Below are positions 11,416 through 21,936 of a DNA stretch of 64,000 nt, one piece after another (the stretch's first letter is position 1; every line of letters begins with the position of its first letter). Both the position numbers and the translations under genes were made by a program. The notes under the pieces are model-generated. The model was not told where the DNA came from. It saw only the letters and a program-made list of their open reading frames with translations, and ran no database searches. This DNA comes from Beta vulgaris subsp. vulgaris (taxonomy: Eukaryota > Streptophyta > Magnoliopsida > Caryophyllales > Amaranthaceae), in the NCBI RefSeq assembly GCF_026745355.1, contig NC_079202.1, forward strand, positions 51,298,169 through 51,362,168. The letters run 5' to 3'.

Positions 11416-12552
11416 TCAAACAACTTGTAAGATTTGTGGAATGATTTGCTGAAACAAGCGTTGAGCCATGCGCATGTATGCCCTTTGAGTCAAATGGATT
11501 CCATCCCAGCTGACGAGTCGAGATGGGTTTGGACAAACTGGAACTCCTTTGTTTCCACACATCTTCATCAAATCAAAATTGTACGCATTCTTACCAGATC
11601 CACAGCATGCTTTGTGTATCTCATCTTTCTTGAACCCGAAAGCATCTGCATTATAAAGAATTCGCCTTAAACCTGAATAATAGTCTGCATAAACCACTGC
11701 AACATTCTTGCCAGCATACTCTGCTCGAATCTCCCTAAGAGCTTGTTTCAGGACATCATTATGAAACTTGGCAAATTCGTTCAATCCCTTCAAACACTTC
11801 AAATCATCGTATTGATTCGTGTCCTTTGTTTCGAATGAAGCAAGATAGATGGGTAAACAACCAATAGGAAAGTTACCAGGTACAACAACTCGAGTTGCAC
11901 CAAGACTGATAACTTTTCTGACAGCTTCTTTAATAGTTTCAACCACTTGAGGCACCATATCTTTCACCTCTTCAATAGTCTTCCTTTGAAGTAACGCATA
12001 ATTGTAATCATTACCTCCTGTCTCTATGAAGAACACTGATCTTCGGAGTTTGTTTTCACATTCTGAAGGACTACCACAGGTTGATTCAAGATGAGACTTA
12101 AACCAGTTAAGCTGAACAGATAAAGAAGAATTGGTAACAGGTGAAAGTACGTTTAGAGATGCTAGAGTAGCGGTGTCTAGAGCAGTGGAGCCAGCCACAG
12201 CGAAGTTAAGACCATGTGTGAAGTTGGCCTGTTTATCAAGAAAGGGACTAAGGAGTGGGAGATGGAAGTATTTAGCGAAATAATCGATGATAAGAAGGCC
12301 GTCAGAGCAACGACCAGTAGGATGATGGATTGTAACACCATAAGGAAAGTTGGCAAAATTGTGTGCTCCTAGTGGATTTTCAAGAACAAGGTTGCCGGTA
12401 TCGCTTAAGGAGTCACCAAACTGATAGATTTGATCAAAGGACAGTTTTTCAGAATCTGGAATATTGATATTAACTGAAGCAGGAACAACAACAGGAAGAA
12501 GATAAAGGCATAGATGAAGAAGAAGAACGAGGATGTTGCATCTCTTAGCCAT
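11416..12552 (-). CDS. GDSL esterase/lipase, secreted (tandem copy 2)
   Basis: A single frame of 378 residues starting at ATG 12552, with a TATA box about 90 nt upstream. Residues 1-26 are a hydrophobic signal peptide. Nucleophile Ser48 sits in FGDSLSDTGN; GGNDYNY and WDGIH carry the oxyanion Asn and the Asp350/His353 pair. It is highly similar to copy 1 over its whole length; the main differences are the signal peptide and a short region around residues 165-175 (CGSPSECENKL in copy 2, CGSGCKNKL in copy 1). All catalytic motifs are intact, so both copies look functional. The 3' flanks are also alike, showing a segmental tandem duplication. Like copy 1 it is intronless. Confidence 0.92.
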   Translation of the reverse strand: MAKRCNILVLLLHLCLYLLPVVVPASVNINIPDSEKLSFDQIYQFGDSLSDTGNLVLENPLGAHNFANFPYGVTIHHPTGRCSDGLLIIDYFAKYFHLPLLSPFLDKQANFTHGLNFAVAGSTALDTATLASLNVLSPVTNSSLSVQLNWFKSHLESTCGSPSECENKLRRSVFFIETGGNDYNYALLQRKTIEEVKDMVPQVVETIKEAVRKVISLGATRVVVPGNFPIGCLPIYLASFETKDTNQYDDLKCLKGLNEFAKFHNDVLKQALREIRAEYAGKNVAVVYADYYSGLRRILYNADAFGFKKDEIHKACCGSGKNAYNFDLMKMCGNKGVPVCPNPSRLVSWDGIHLTQRAYMRMAQRLFQQIIPQILQVV

Positions 12553-12637
12553 GATGATGATGGATGGGATGTATAATGTATATGAGTAGGAGGGCTTAAA
12601 CAGAGAGAATGTAGACTGTAGAGGGCAGGCCTCTGTA

Positions 12638-12645
12638 TATTTATA
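12638..12645 (-). promoter_or_regulatory. TATA box of GDSL copy 2
   Basis: The minus strand reads TATAAATA, 86-93 nt upstream of the ATG at 12552. This is a normal spacing for a plant gene with a short 5' leader. Copy 1 has an equivalent box, so the core promoter seems to have been duplicated with the gene. Confidence 0.6.
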
Positions 12646-13098
12646 GGCTGGTTTGTTAATTGCTACGATTAGGATTCGAACTCTAGATCACCTGGTTAAT
12701 CCGACTACAATTTGGAATAGGAATATAGTTAAAGTTGCTTAATGTTGTTATAATTATAGGACAAATAGGAATAAGAGAGTATAAATTAGTTGACGTGAGG
12801 GAAACTCTAAGCTTTAGCAAAAAGTACGTGGCAATGACAAGTACACTCCTAATAACAATGCACTTCTTGATAAAGTTTCAAGCTTATATTGTTGGGACAA
12901 CAATCAAAATTAAAGAAGGTTAATAAAGGGTATATTTATATTTGAAATTGTTTCAAAATAATAGTCTAACAGACCACTTTGTAAATTGTAATGTAGTTGG
13001 AATTTATATTTTAATTAGTATAATCTTTTCTATAAAGTTTAAAAACATTTCTTGAATTTTTTATTTAGCAACATGTGAAAAATGTGTATGGGGAAACT

Positions 13099-13100
<2 letters not shown>

Positions 13101-13130
<30 letters not shown>
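13101..13130 (+). repeat. Long poly(A) tract
   Basis: An uninterrupted run of A of at least 30 bases, followed by CACGTGG. It could be the tail of an old retrotransposed sequence or just a homopolymer; nothing recognisable precedes it. Homopolymers of this length are prone to sequencing and assembly error. Confidence 0.6.
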
Positions 13131-13131
<1 letters not shown>

Positions 13132-13359
13132 ACGTGGAATAACTAACATAGGACCAAGGGAATAAGAGTATTTCAAAAGGTGGTCAATATATAGTAAAAA
13201 AATTTTTTTTAAGAACTCTTTCACATTACAAACATGTAATAGTAGGTGAAATTTTTTCAAGAATGACGTCAAAGAGAGTATTAATTCCTTGGATGCATTG
13301 AACTTGAAATTAATTTTATGGATACTGTCCAGATAAGACAGCACGTGAGAATATTTTTA

Positions 13360-13790
13360 ATATACTGTTGGCAAAGCAACCGAGTGCGCGAGGTGCACAA
13401 CGCCAACGTGAGTAGCGGTTAAATTTAAGTCGCTATTGACGGTAGCGGTTTATACCGTAAATTGCCAAGAAGAGAAAAGGAGAGTGCCGCGAAAGCCGAG
13501 TGCGCGGGCACACAACGCCTACATGGCGCGTTTTTTCCCCTTTTCTCTTGCATTGGTTATGTTCTATAATGAACCACTAATCTAAGTAGCGATTTATATG
13601 CGTCTCTTATAGCTTGTCTTAGGGACACAATATCACCGCTATCTGAAACAGCGGTCAACTTCAGTGAAACATTATTGGTATTATCCACTACTTAGAGTAG
13701 CGATTTTATTAAAAAATCAAAATTCTAGCGTACTGTACTATGTATCGGTATCCATAGAATTAATTTCAAGTTCAATGCATAAGTGGAATC
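13360..13790. other. GC-shifted repeat-like block, unidentified
   Basis: This stretch has a base composition unlike its AT-rich surroundings and repeats short words: GAGTGCGCG (about 13382 and 13499), CACAACGCC (about 13398 and 13512), GTAGCGGTT/GTAGCGATT (several). No open frame of note and no matching terminal inverted repeat was found. It may be the remains of a transposon or of a promoter-like repeat; I do not recognise it. Confidence 0.4.
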
Positions 13791-13878
13791 AACACTCCCT
13801 TTGACATTATTCATGGAAATAATTCACTAATAGATGCAACAACATTTTTTTTGACGACAAGGACAAACAGTCATAAAC

Positions 13879-14224
13879 TTAAAGATTTAAGTTACCAAAT
13901 CTGGCTGCGGTGGCTAGCTCATGAGCTGGAGCGACCTCTTGCCGGCTTACCTTACTAATAATGCAATAACTAAACCTACTACATAGACGTAGCATTTTAA
14001 TATCATGGACTAGAACGGAGATTTCGAATGGTTGTTGTTGACTGTCGATTGCGTGAACTAGTTCTTTACAGTCTGATCGAATTTGGACAAATCTAATCTC
14101 TCTATTGAATGCTTCACGAAGTCCTTGATACAGCGAATGAGCTTCTGTTTGTAGAGGCGTTGAGGCCATGAGTTTGGCGTTGCCTTCGAAGATTTTGATA
14201 TTGTTTATGGAGGTTGACCAGCCT
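13879..14224 (-). pseudogene. RNase H-like fragment of a non-LTR retrotransposon
   Basis: The minus-strand frame reads through GWSTS, LQTEAHSLYQGLREA, IRSDCKELVHAI, VHDIKML and APAHELA. These match the RVT_3-type RNase H domain often found at the C-terminus of plant LINE ORF2 or as free-standing derived genes (acidic E in TEA, D in SDC, and a C-terminal AHELA-type motif). Only the second half of the domain is visible, and no reverse transcriptase or endonuclease lies nearby. A small domesticated gene cannot be excluded, but a decayed fragment is likelier. Confidence 0.6.
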
Positions 14225-14477
14225 ATTGAAATTTTATTGGTTGTAATTACACGACTCTATATTGGCCAATTACATAGTTCAAAGATGATAAACACAAGCA
14301 CTCGTTATTGCTAAATCATACCAGTATACGCACTTGAACATTTGTCATGTCACTTTAAATCACAAAACAACATAGAGGGGGAGGAACTTTCGTACATAGC
14401 AAATGAAAAAAATGATACAAGCCTACTAGAATCAAGAAGTAAAAGGAAAAAAAAGGCAGCAGCCTTCATCTACAGCA

Positions 14478-17400
14478 CTATGACCCTGACATATAAGTAT
14501 ACCGTGTCTGTGCTCCCAAAATAAGCTCCACTAGTTTTTCTGCGGCAAGTTGAAAACCATAACACATAGTCAGAGATCGTTCACAACACGAATCAACAAT
14601 CGAGTGATGAACAAAATATTTCTAAAGGATGAAACAGAAAGGGAAAACTAATATTGTACCTGTCAGTAATCCAATAACAGGAACAGGCTCTAACGCCTTT
14701 TGCGTACTTTCAAGCCTTTGCCTATGAACAAAAACAAGAACAAAGAACTTAGATCTTATATACAGTAGAAAAAAGATCAAGAACATTATAGGATTGACAG
14801 ATAATCAAAACCTGGTATAAGTGCAAAAGAATGGATCTCTCATAATATACAATGCCCACAACACTTTCCGCCTTTTTAACTGCAATTGAACACACAAGTA
14901 ATATTCAAAACCATGATAATAAACTTTATGCTCAGGAACCTTTCAGTTTATAGGTAAATACACCTCACTTCTTAAATATGTTAATATAAAGCATTAAATT
15001 ATGACCTCATCCTTTTCAGCTACAGAAAGATGAATCTCCTTCTGTGCGCTTGTCCCTCCCTTTGATTTTGTTGCTTGTGAGGTAGCGCTCAGACCAACCA
15101 GGTCTACTCCTAGTGAAATGAACCATGGTATCCACGAACGTGGCCCATATTTTCTGATAAAAAATACATAAATGAGTGGCCTTAAGATAAAAAGTGTTTC
15201 TCCCATCAGAAACAAGCCCCCACGAAGACCCTTCTCAGACAATATTGAAGAAATTGTTGGCCTTTGTATTGCCGAAACTGTAAAATCATAAAAATTAAAA
15301 ATTAGTCAATATCCCAGGGATGAAATGGTAATGACCCAATATTAAAATTCCAGACTTGCAATTAATTACTTGGATTATCTGTGAATGTCTGAGGTTGTTG
15401 GGTCCTTTTTAGCCACCTTGGATCATAAACCATCCTAGCATTTTCACCAAACCTATTCAATGCAGCAAGAGCAATCCCTTCACGATTCCAAGGATTTTGT
15501 ACATAATGATTGTTGGGGTATCCCGGCCTCTGAACTCCACCAGGTTTCACAACATCTCCAAGATTATCATGGGGAGAAGAGGGATCATTGATGTTTGGCG
15601 TTTCACCACCATGTAAGAGCATCTTGTAACCATTATCTCGAAACAATGCTAACCTCAGAAAAGCCCTGAAAATAGTTGCACACAAAATATTTACCATGTA
15701 TTGCAAAATCAATAGGGATATGCAAGTACAGAAGAGGAAGAGCGGCATATATGGCTTACTTAGAGGCTTCTGTAATCAAGATAAAGTTCCACTTTTGGTC
15801 ATCGCCATACAATTGTTGTGCCACAACTTCAACCAATGTCTCTACTTCCTTCATAGCAGATATACACAATGGAAAAGGAAACGACGATGACAATGAGGGC
15901 ACTCGCCATTGAGTCGGATTTGGTGTTGTCTCGATTATATATTCATTAATTGCTGTAATTATGCCCAGTATCGATGTGACTGCACGAAGTTCAGTAAATA
16001 TAATCATCAGAGTGCAACTTGGTACATTCTAGCAAATGGAAGCGAGGAGACATAAAGCGCACCAAAAGCAATTGGTAAAAGCTAGTGAGAAGAACTTAAA
16101 AGTTACCAAAATTTCACAAAACCTGCTTCTGGACCAATTTCTGAAGCTGAAAAGCGTTCAGGAAGGAGCCATGTCAATCCCTATCCAAGAATGGAGAAAG
16201 ATGTCAAACAACAGAAAATCAACCTCAATATCGAATATCAATTGTACTTGATTACTGATTAGATCTGCTGACATCTATACATTTTAAAGCCAAATGAGAA
16301 TAGCATCAAAATGCAGGAAGAAACTCGACCCTGTTTCAGCCAGTGAACATCAGTACTCCAAAAAACTTTATTATAAAAACAAAAAGGTATCTTCGTATAG
16401 TGCATGCACAATGACTGCAAGGGTAATATTATTAGCTACAATCACACCCCAGCAATCCCAAGATGCTCATTGTCAAAGCTTAATAGTTGGAGTCACACGA
16501 AAGAGTCAGAGATCCTATAAGATAACAAGAGTAGGGCTGAACACCAATGGTTTCATTCCTTTTTGTTTCTAGGATTTCAATTGTTGATATATCATCAAAG
16601 CTCAAAATAACAACTTCCGGAACAAGATATTAGATGAGGAATTATCCAACACAGAAGAAAGACAACAAGAGTAGGGCTGAATGCAAATAATTTCATTTCT
16701 TTAGAGTTTTTAGGAGTTCAATTGTTGATTTCATGCCTTTGTTAAAGCTCGACATTTGAAGCCACAAAGATTCGGAAATCCTATAAGGCTATAGCATATG
16801 CAACACACAACTGTCAGCTGCCTACATATTGCACTCACTGAAAGCTTTGGGAAATGGGAGCAGAAGCAGAACGTAAGAGAGACAATATTTTGCAGATATA
16901 TAACTTTTCCACCTGTCCTTACAGGAACTATAGAGTAAAGAAAGAGTTCGCACAATATCTAGGGAACTTTACCCAATCATATTATATACAACATTCATGC
17001 AAAAGAGAGAAAGGGAAAAAAACAGAAATAAAAACTTCTACAGCAATATTGGATGTTGAATGATCCAACACAGAGGTAAGACAACAAGAGTAGGAGTGAA
17101 CGCCGATGATTTTATTCCTTTGTGTTTCTAGGAGTTCATTTGTTAAAAAGAAATAAGAAAAGAATTGGTGAGACAAAAGGAAAACGAAGAATTTCATTCT
17201 CAGATTGACTACACAAATTCAAAGCGTGGATTATGCACTAGGGTGCACACCCAAAAGGAACATATCATTTATATAAAAGAACACGAACTTTTTTCAACAA
17301 CTTTTCTACTTTAAAAAATAACACAAGACTTAAAATTAAAGAGCGTGTAAATTTATATTTATAAAAGAACAAAGGTTATAATGAAAAGAACATATAGTAA

Positions 17401-19276
17401 ATGAACATCTAAACTTAAGGAAAGAACATATACCTTTTAAATTTAAATTTGAAAAAGGAATCTTTAGTTGCAAAATTCAAGGAAACAAATAACAATAATT
17501 TTTAAAAATTATAGACTCTAAAAATGATAAAACGACGTAATTTAGAAAAGGGTGCACCATGCTCTACATGCACTTGGGTGCATGTACTTATTTACGACAC
17601 AAATTTTGTTCTGGATTGTTAAACATCGCCCCCACAATTACTTAAAATCGCCCCGAAACTATTTTATTGGACTGTTTTACCCTTCTCCTTTTTACACCAC
17701 CACCACCACCACCACCACCTCCCATTACCCGCCATCACCTACGTCCTCCTGCCACCCGCCACCGCCACCCACATCATCGCAAGGTAAATCTCAAAAAAAA
17801 AATTGAACCATGTGGCGAACGTCTCGCCTGGACGTTCGCCCCATGGCCCGAACGTCGGGCGATCGCCCCAGCCCGAACGTCCAGGCCCGACGTTCGGGCC
17901 ATGGGGCGAACGTCCAGGCGAGACGTTCGCCACATGGTTCAAAAAAATTTCGAGATTTACCTGGCGATTGTGGTGAGAGAAACAACTCCTTCTTCTCTTC
18001 GTGCCTTCATGAGGAAAACACAACTCTTCCTTCTTATATATATCGCTATTCAACCTTGACATGGAAAATTCTCTCAATTTGTATGTTATTTGATTACATC
18101 AAGTGAGTATTGAAGTTTGCCGAGAAACCCAAAACTCCAATTTCTCTCTCTTGTCCCATGTGTTCTGCTGGAAGCAGCACCTTGCCGCCTTGCCTCGCCG
18201 TCAAAGGCCGGCGAAGGAGAGAGAAGGCCGACGAACTGGATCTGAAATTTGAGGTGAGAGAAAGGCTGCTGGTGGGGGGGTGGCAGGAGGTGAGAGGTGG
18301 TGGTTCTGGATCTGAAATTTGAGGTGAAAAGGTTATAAATGTAAATTTAATTGTTTTTGTGGCGATTTTAAGTAATTGTGGGGCGACGATTAGAAGTTCA
18401 GTTTTGGTGCTTTTAATGTCATAGGAGTGCAACATTTATCATTCCTCTCCAACCAATGTACCATGTTTGCCACTTTGTTGTGTTTCTATGATTGGGTGCC
18501 ACTCATCAAACCCAGCAATAGTTTCGACATGTAGAATTTCAATATGAATTAATTTGTTTTTATAAGGTTCAATACTGCACAAGAAGTCAATATGCATCAC
18601 CAATTAGCATCACCTCTCTTATCCAAAAAATCAGATCACTAATCCTACTTCCAGTACAACCACACACCCAAATATCCACTGAACTTGGCAATCCAATAGC
18701 AATGACAAAATAATTAGTCCAATAATACTTATATAGAGAAGACCCATATTGGAGTATGTCAGCATAATGCACACACACAATACTTCTAACCGTTTAGGGC
18801 GAAAATTAATTCAAAATACCCCAATGATTTAGTACATTACAATTACAAGATATGCCAATAAACATTCATATAGCAAATAACAAAATCCACAAATTTACAA
18901 GTAGGTGAATTGGCACACTAGTTTTGGTCAAGTCATCCAGAAAACCTGTCAAATTTTCTGAAAAATTCACAATCTAAGAATATTAACTATTAAGTACTCC
19001 ATACCACAAAGTCATATCATTAAATCAATGCATAAAACTACAGCAAGATCACACAAAAAAATTCCTTGCTTTCTGCTTAACTATGCTAAAATTGCAGAAC
19101 CCATCATCCCAAAAGTCCCAATTTGATTAAGTATCACTAATTTAGCACAAATACTAAAGTAATCAAACAGTAAAAACAACATAAAACAGAAAAAGAAAGG
19201 AACTTACATTAGCAAGAGACTCTAAGGAGTGAACATAGTCCTTGTTTTGCCGAATCCAGTTCTTGTAAGCCTCCAT
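14478..19276 (-). CDS. PEX16: Peroxisome biogenesis protein 16 (PEX16)
   Basis: Eight exons from ATG 19276: 19208-19276, 16123-16180, 15760-15979, 15370-15665, 15006-15277, 14812-14879, 14660-14721 and 14478-14539 (stop TAG). All junction phases agree and the sum is 368 residues, the usual plant length (about 367). Family knowledge: PEX16 (SSE1 in Arabidopsis) helps insert peroxisomal membrane proteins and form peroxisomes from the ER, and its loss affects oil and protein body formation in seeds. Recognisable stretches are MEAYKNWIRQN at the start, GLTWLLPERFSASEIGPEAV (exon 2), LYGDDQKWNFILITEASK (exon 3), RLALFRDNGYKMLLHGGETP (exon 4), RPLIYVFFIRKYGPRSWIPW (exon 5) and a C-terminal TYMSGS. 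Exon 5 uses a weak-looking donor, GAG/GTCATA. Intron 1 (16181-19207) is about 3 kb and full of repeats. The gene is divergent from URM1. Confidence 0.95.
16510..17150. repeat. Three degenerate repeat units in PEX16 intron 1
   Basis: A segment beginning ACAACAAGAGTAGG and containing TTCATTCCTTT..TTTCTAGGA.TTCAATTGTT appears three times (about 16525-16600, 16660-16750 and 17080-17150), spaced by roughly 135 and 420 bases. The units are in the same orientation and diverged. I do not recognise the family. Confidence 0.55.
17626..18386. mobile_element. Foldback/TIR element in PEX16 intron 1
   Basis: TCGCCCCCACAATTACTTAA.. at 17626-17652 is inverted at 18361-18386, giving about 26 bp of near-perfect terminal inverted repeat; the true ends may lie further out. 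The interior is unusually GC-rich and contains a perfect 56-bp inverted repeat (listed separately), a (CAC)n-like run near 17696-17718, and a directly repeated CTGGATCTGAAATTTGAGGT (about 18236 and 18306). No transposase and no confident target duplication. A Mutator-like MITE is possible. Confidence 0.55.
17805..17940. repeat. Perfect 56-bp inverted repeat (hairpin), 24-bp spacer
   Basis: The arm 17805-17860 is the exact reverse complement of 17885-17940. Weaker complementarity continues outwards (GGTAAATCTC near 17783 against GAGATTTACC near 17952). The arms are GC-rich and built from repeated CGAACGTC/GACGTTCG words. A transcript through here (PEX16 intron 1) would fold into a long stable stem. 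Confidence 0.9.
18440..19207 (-). other. PEX16 intron 1, remainder
   Basis: Intron sequence between the foldback element and exon 1. No exon-like segment was found. The donor after exon 1 (AAT/GTAAGTT) is strong. Confidence 0.6.
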
Positions 19277-19865
19277 CTATTACCAAAACTCACATTCAAA
19301 TGACCCACACAAACTTCGAAAATTTTGAAGATGAAACCCTAACTCGGACTCACTGAGTCAACCACATCCGTTTTCTAATTCCTACTGTGCAGATTTATCG
19401 GATACCCAGAAAGTTCAAATCTTGAAGTAATATTAGTGATCTGTAAATCTCACCGCTGCCAGAAAAAAAAAAAAAAAAAAATTGTGAATATCAGAGTAGC
19501 TGCAAATTTGGGAAATTTTGCGGCAATGATGCTTACGGAGTTATGGGTGTAGAAGGCTAACCGGACAAGAGGAGATAGAGACAAGCAGCTTGGTCCATTG
19601 GATATTTCAGTTTTGCGACATTAAATTTTAACCTATAGTATGGTGCACATTTCAACCAAAAAGAAGCGTAGATGGTGCACACGGCTGTAGGATGAGCATT
19701 TTGCATATAAATTGATGAATACATAAATGAAAAATAATTAACAATAAAATGAACCGTTGTCAAATTAAAATAACTTCTTTAATTTTTAAGAATGAAATAT
19801 GATAATAATGTTGGAGTAATTTTTTTTAAGAATAGTCTAATACAAAGTTATGTTCAATCAACGAA

Positions 19866-20407
19866 GACAAATATGACCTCAACAATACAAACTATGAAAT
19901 GTGTGCAGCCAACTGCACGACTTTAAGTAGGTGCAAACCACAACATGAACTATGAGATTGGGTGTAGTTCGCTATCCACATCCTGAACTATGAGTTTCGT
20001 TGCAATACATGACATAGATAAAATAATGCAATCTATTAGTTTAGTTTACATTCGATGATATGTCTTTTCGATGAACTATTTGGGATTGAGTTGTTACGGT
20101 ATCTTTGCAAGGTATGAGACTTGAATCACACATCGGTTATGTGGGGAGCTGTGTGGAATTTATATAAGATTATGGGCTCTCCTCCCTTTTAGGCTAGCTT
20201 TTGGGGAGGCTCTCCTGTGATCCTGTATCATGAGTGTAAGAAATGACACAAATTAAAGGACGTAATGCATTATTTTATTTCATCTCTAGTGTTATTTATG
20301 TCCTGCACACAAACTCATAGCTCATGCTATCAGCTGCACCTAGTTGAGGTCGTGTTGTTGGTACACCTAAGCCAGCCATAATTGGTGTTGTTGAGGCCAA
20401 TTTTGAC
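19866..20407. mobile_element. TIR element (542 bp) upstream of PEX16
   Basis: The left end GACAAATATGACCTCAACAA and the inverted right end GTCAAAATTGGCCTCAACAA match over about 30 bases. The same terminal sequence (CCTCAACACCACAAACTATGG-like) bounds the element in URM1 intron 1 at 22480-22743, so the two are relatives. No coding sequence; target duplication not identified. Confidence 0.5.
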
Positions 20408-20638
20408 ATCGATAACTTATGAATTTTAAAAAATATAAATTTTGAATCTTGAAGAACTTGCAAACATTCATTTATCACATTGTTCAATCGACAACAACAC
20501 ATGTTCAGCTAACAAGTAATTGCATTAATATTTGAATTTTAAAATGGACATTTTAAATGTTCGTTGATAGCTTGCAAATGCTCAATCAATAACCTTGGAT
20601 GTCTATCCAACAATAATTACATTTACATTAAGTGAAAC

Positions 20639-21306
20639 TATTGGGTCAGACCGTCTGACCCAATATGTTCGTCGGACGAAGCTGCAAGAACTGTGCGGCG
20701 GCTCTCGTTGATTCGAATCACCACTTTCAAAACTCCATAACCGAAACCTTCAAATTTCCATCTCCTTCTTCGAATTGAGTCGAAGTGGTGGTTTCGAGTG
20801 GGTCGAGATGTGGATCGTGGTGGTTGGGCGGGCTTCGATCTGGGTGGATGGGTTGATTTTTGGGGTTGGGGCTTCGATCTGGTTGGGTCGATTGGGTGGG
20901 TGAACTAAATGAAGAACAACTGGAAAAAATGAAGACCAACTGAAAACAATTAAAAACCAACTGAAAAAAATGAAGACCAACTGGAAAAAAATGAAGACCA
21001 ATTGAAAGACAAGTGCTTCTTAAAAAACAATAATCAACTGAAAATAATCAAAAGCCAATTGAAAATGGAATAAACTCAACTGAAATAACACATAAACTCG
21101 ACTGAAACAAAAACAATAACCAATTGAAAAACATCAACTAAATGATGACCAACTGGAAAAAAATGAAGACCAACTGAAAAAAAATTAGAAACCAACTGGA
21201 AAAAATGGAGACCAATTGAAACCCAAGTGCTTCTAACTGAAGCACAAGTGCTTCTAACTGAAGTGGTCCGACCAGTTGTATTGTGTCAGACCAGTCTGAC
21301 ACAATA
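20639..21306. mobile_element. Element with palindromic ends and internal tandem repeats
   Basis: Each end is itself a palindrome: 20639-20665 (GGGTCAGACCGTCTGACCC core) and 21279-21306 (GTGTCAGACCAGTCTGACAC core). The two ends are also inverted relative to each other, followed by a shared GTCGGAC word. Between about 20915 and 21230 a degenerate unit of roughly 20 bases (ACCAACTGGAAAAAATGAAG type) is repeated many times. Non-coding; the reverse frame encodes only low-complexity protein. No clear target duplication, so the class is unknown. Confidence 0.5.
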
Positions 21307-21936
21307 CCTTCTCTTATATTAATGTCTAGACTTAAAAGTTTGGATTTCGACTTTTTTAAAATTGCACATTTTGATTACTGAATAACTAACAAATCTTCAA
21401 TCGACAACATTATATGTTCATTATAATACAATGTTCATTTGAATAAGTTTGTTGGTTTTTATTAAAAAGCTTTTTTCTATATCTAATGACGCACACAATT
21501 TATGTGGCTTTGTATGCATGATGTTCATCCTACTATCATGTACGTGATCTAATTTGCACTCAACTAGAGAGTTATAAAAATTGACATAACCAGTATGAAG
21601 TAAATACTTCAGAAAAAAATCAATAAATTAGTTAAAGTTAACAAAAAGATAGTAGATAGATAGTAATTTTGATAGTTCATAAAAAATTAGATAAGTTGAG
21701 AAAAATAAAGGTAAAGAGAAAATACCCTAAAATTATTAAGAAAAAACTCAATTGAAACGATGTCGTATTAAAACTGCTTAGTTGCATAGGAAAGACCGAA
21801 GACGTCGTGCTGAGTATTTCGAAGTAAGACCAACGCTAAAACCCTGCAAAAAGTGAGGTGAAGGAAAGAACAAAAAAGTTTCCTGCTTTGTTTAGATTCC
21901 ATCATCTTTTCTCTGTATTTGCACAATTTATCCATC

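Noticed and set aside
16294..16572. 92-codon plus-strand frame
   Set aside because: Lies in PEX16 intron 1, opposite strand, crosses one of the degenerate repeat units, no recognisable domain.
17667..18077. Overlapping frames on both strands with Pro/His and Arg-rich protein
   Set aside because: They are produced by the (CAC)n run and the perfect inverted repeat, which reads open on both strands by symmetry.
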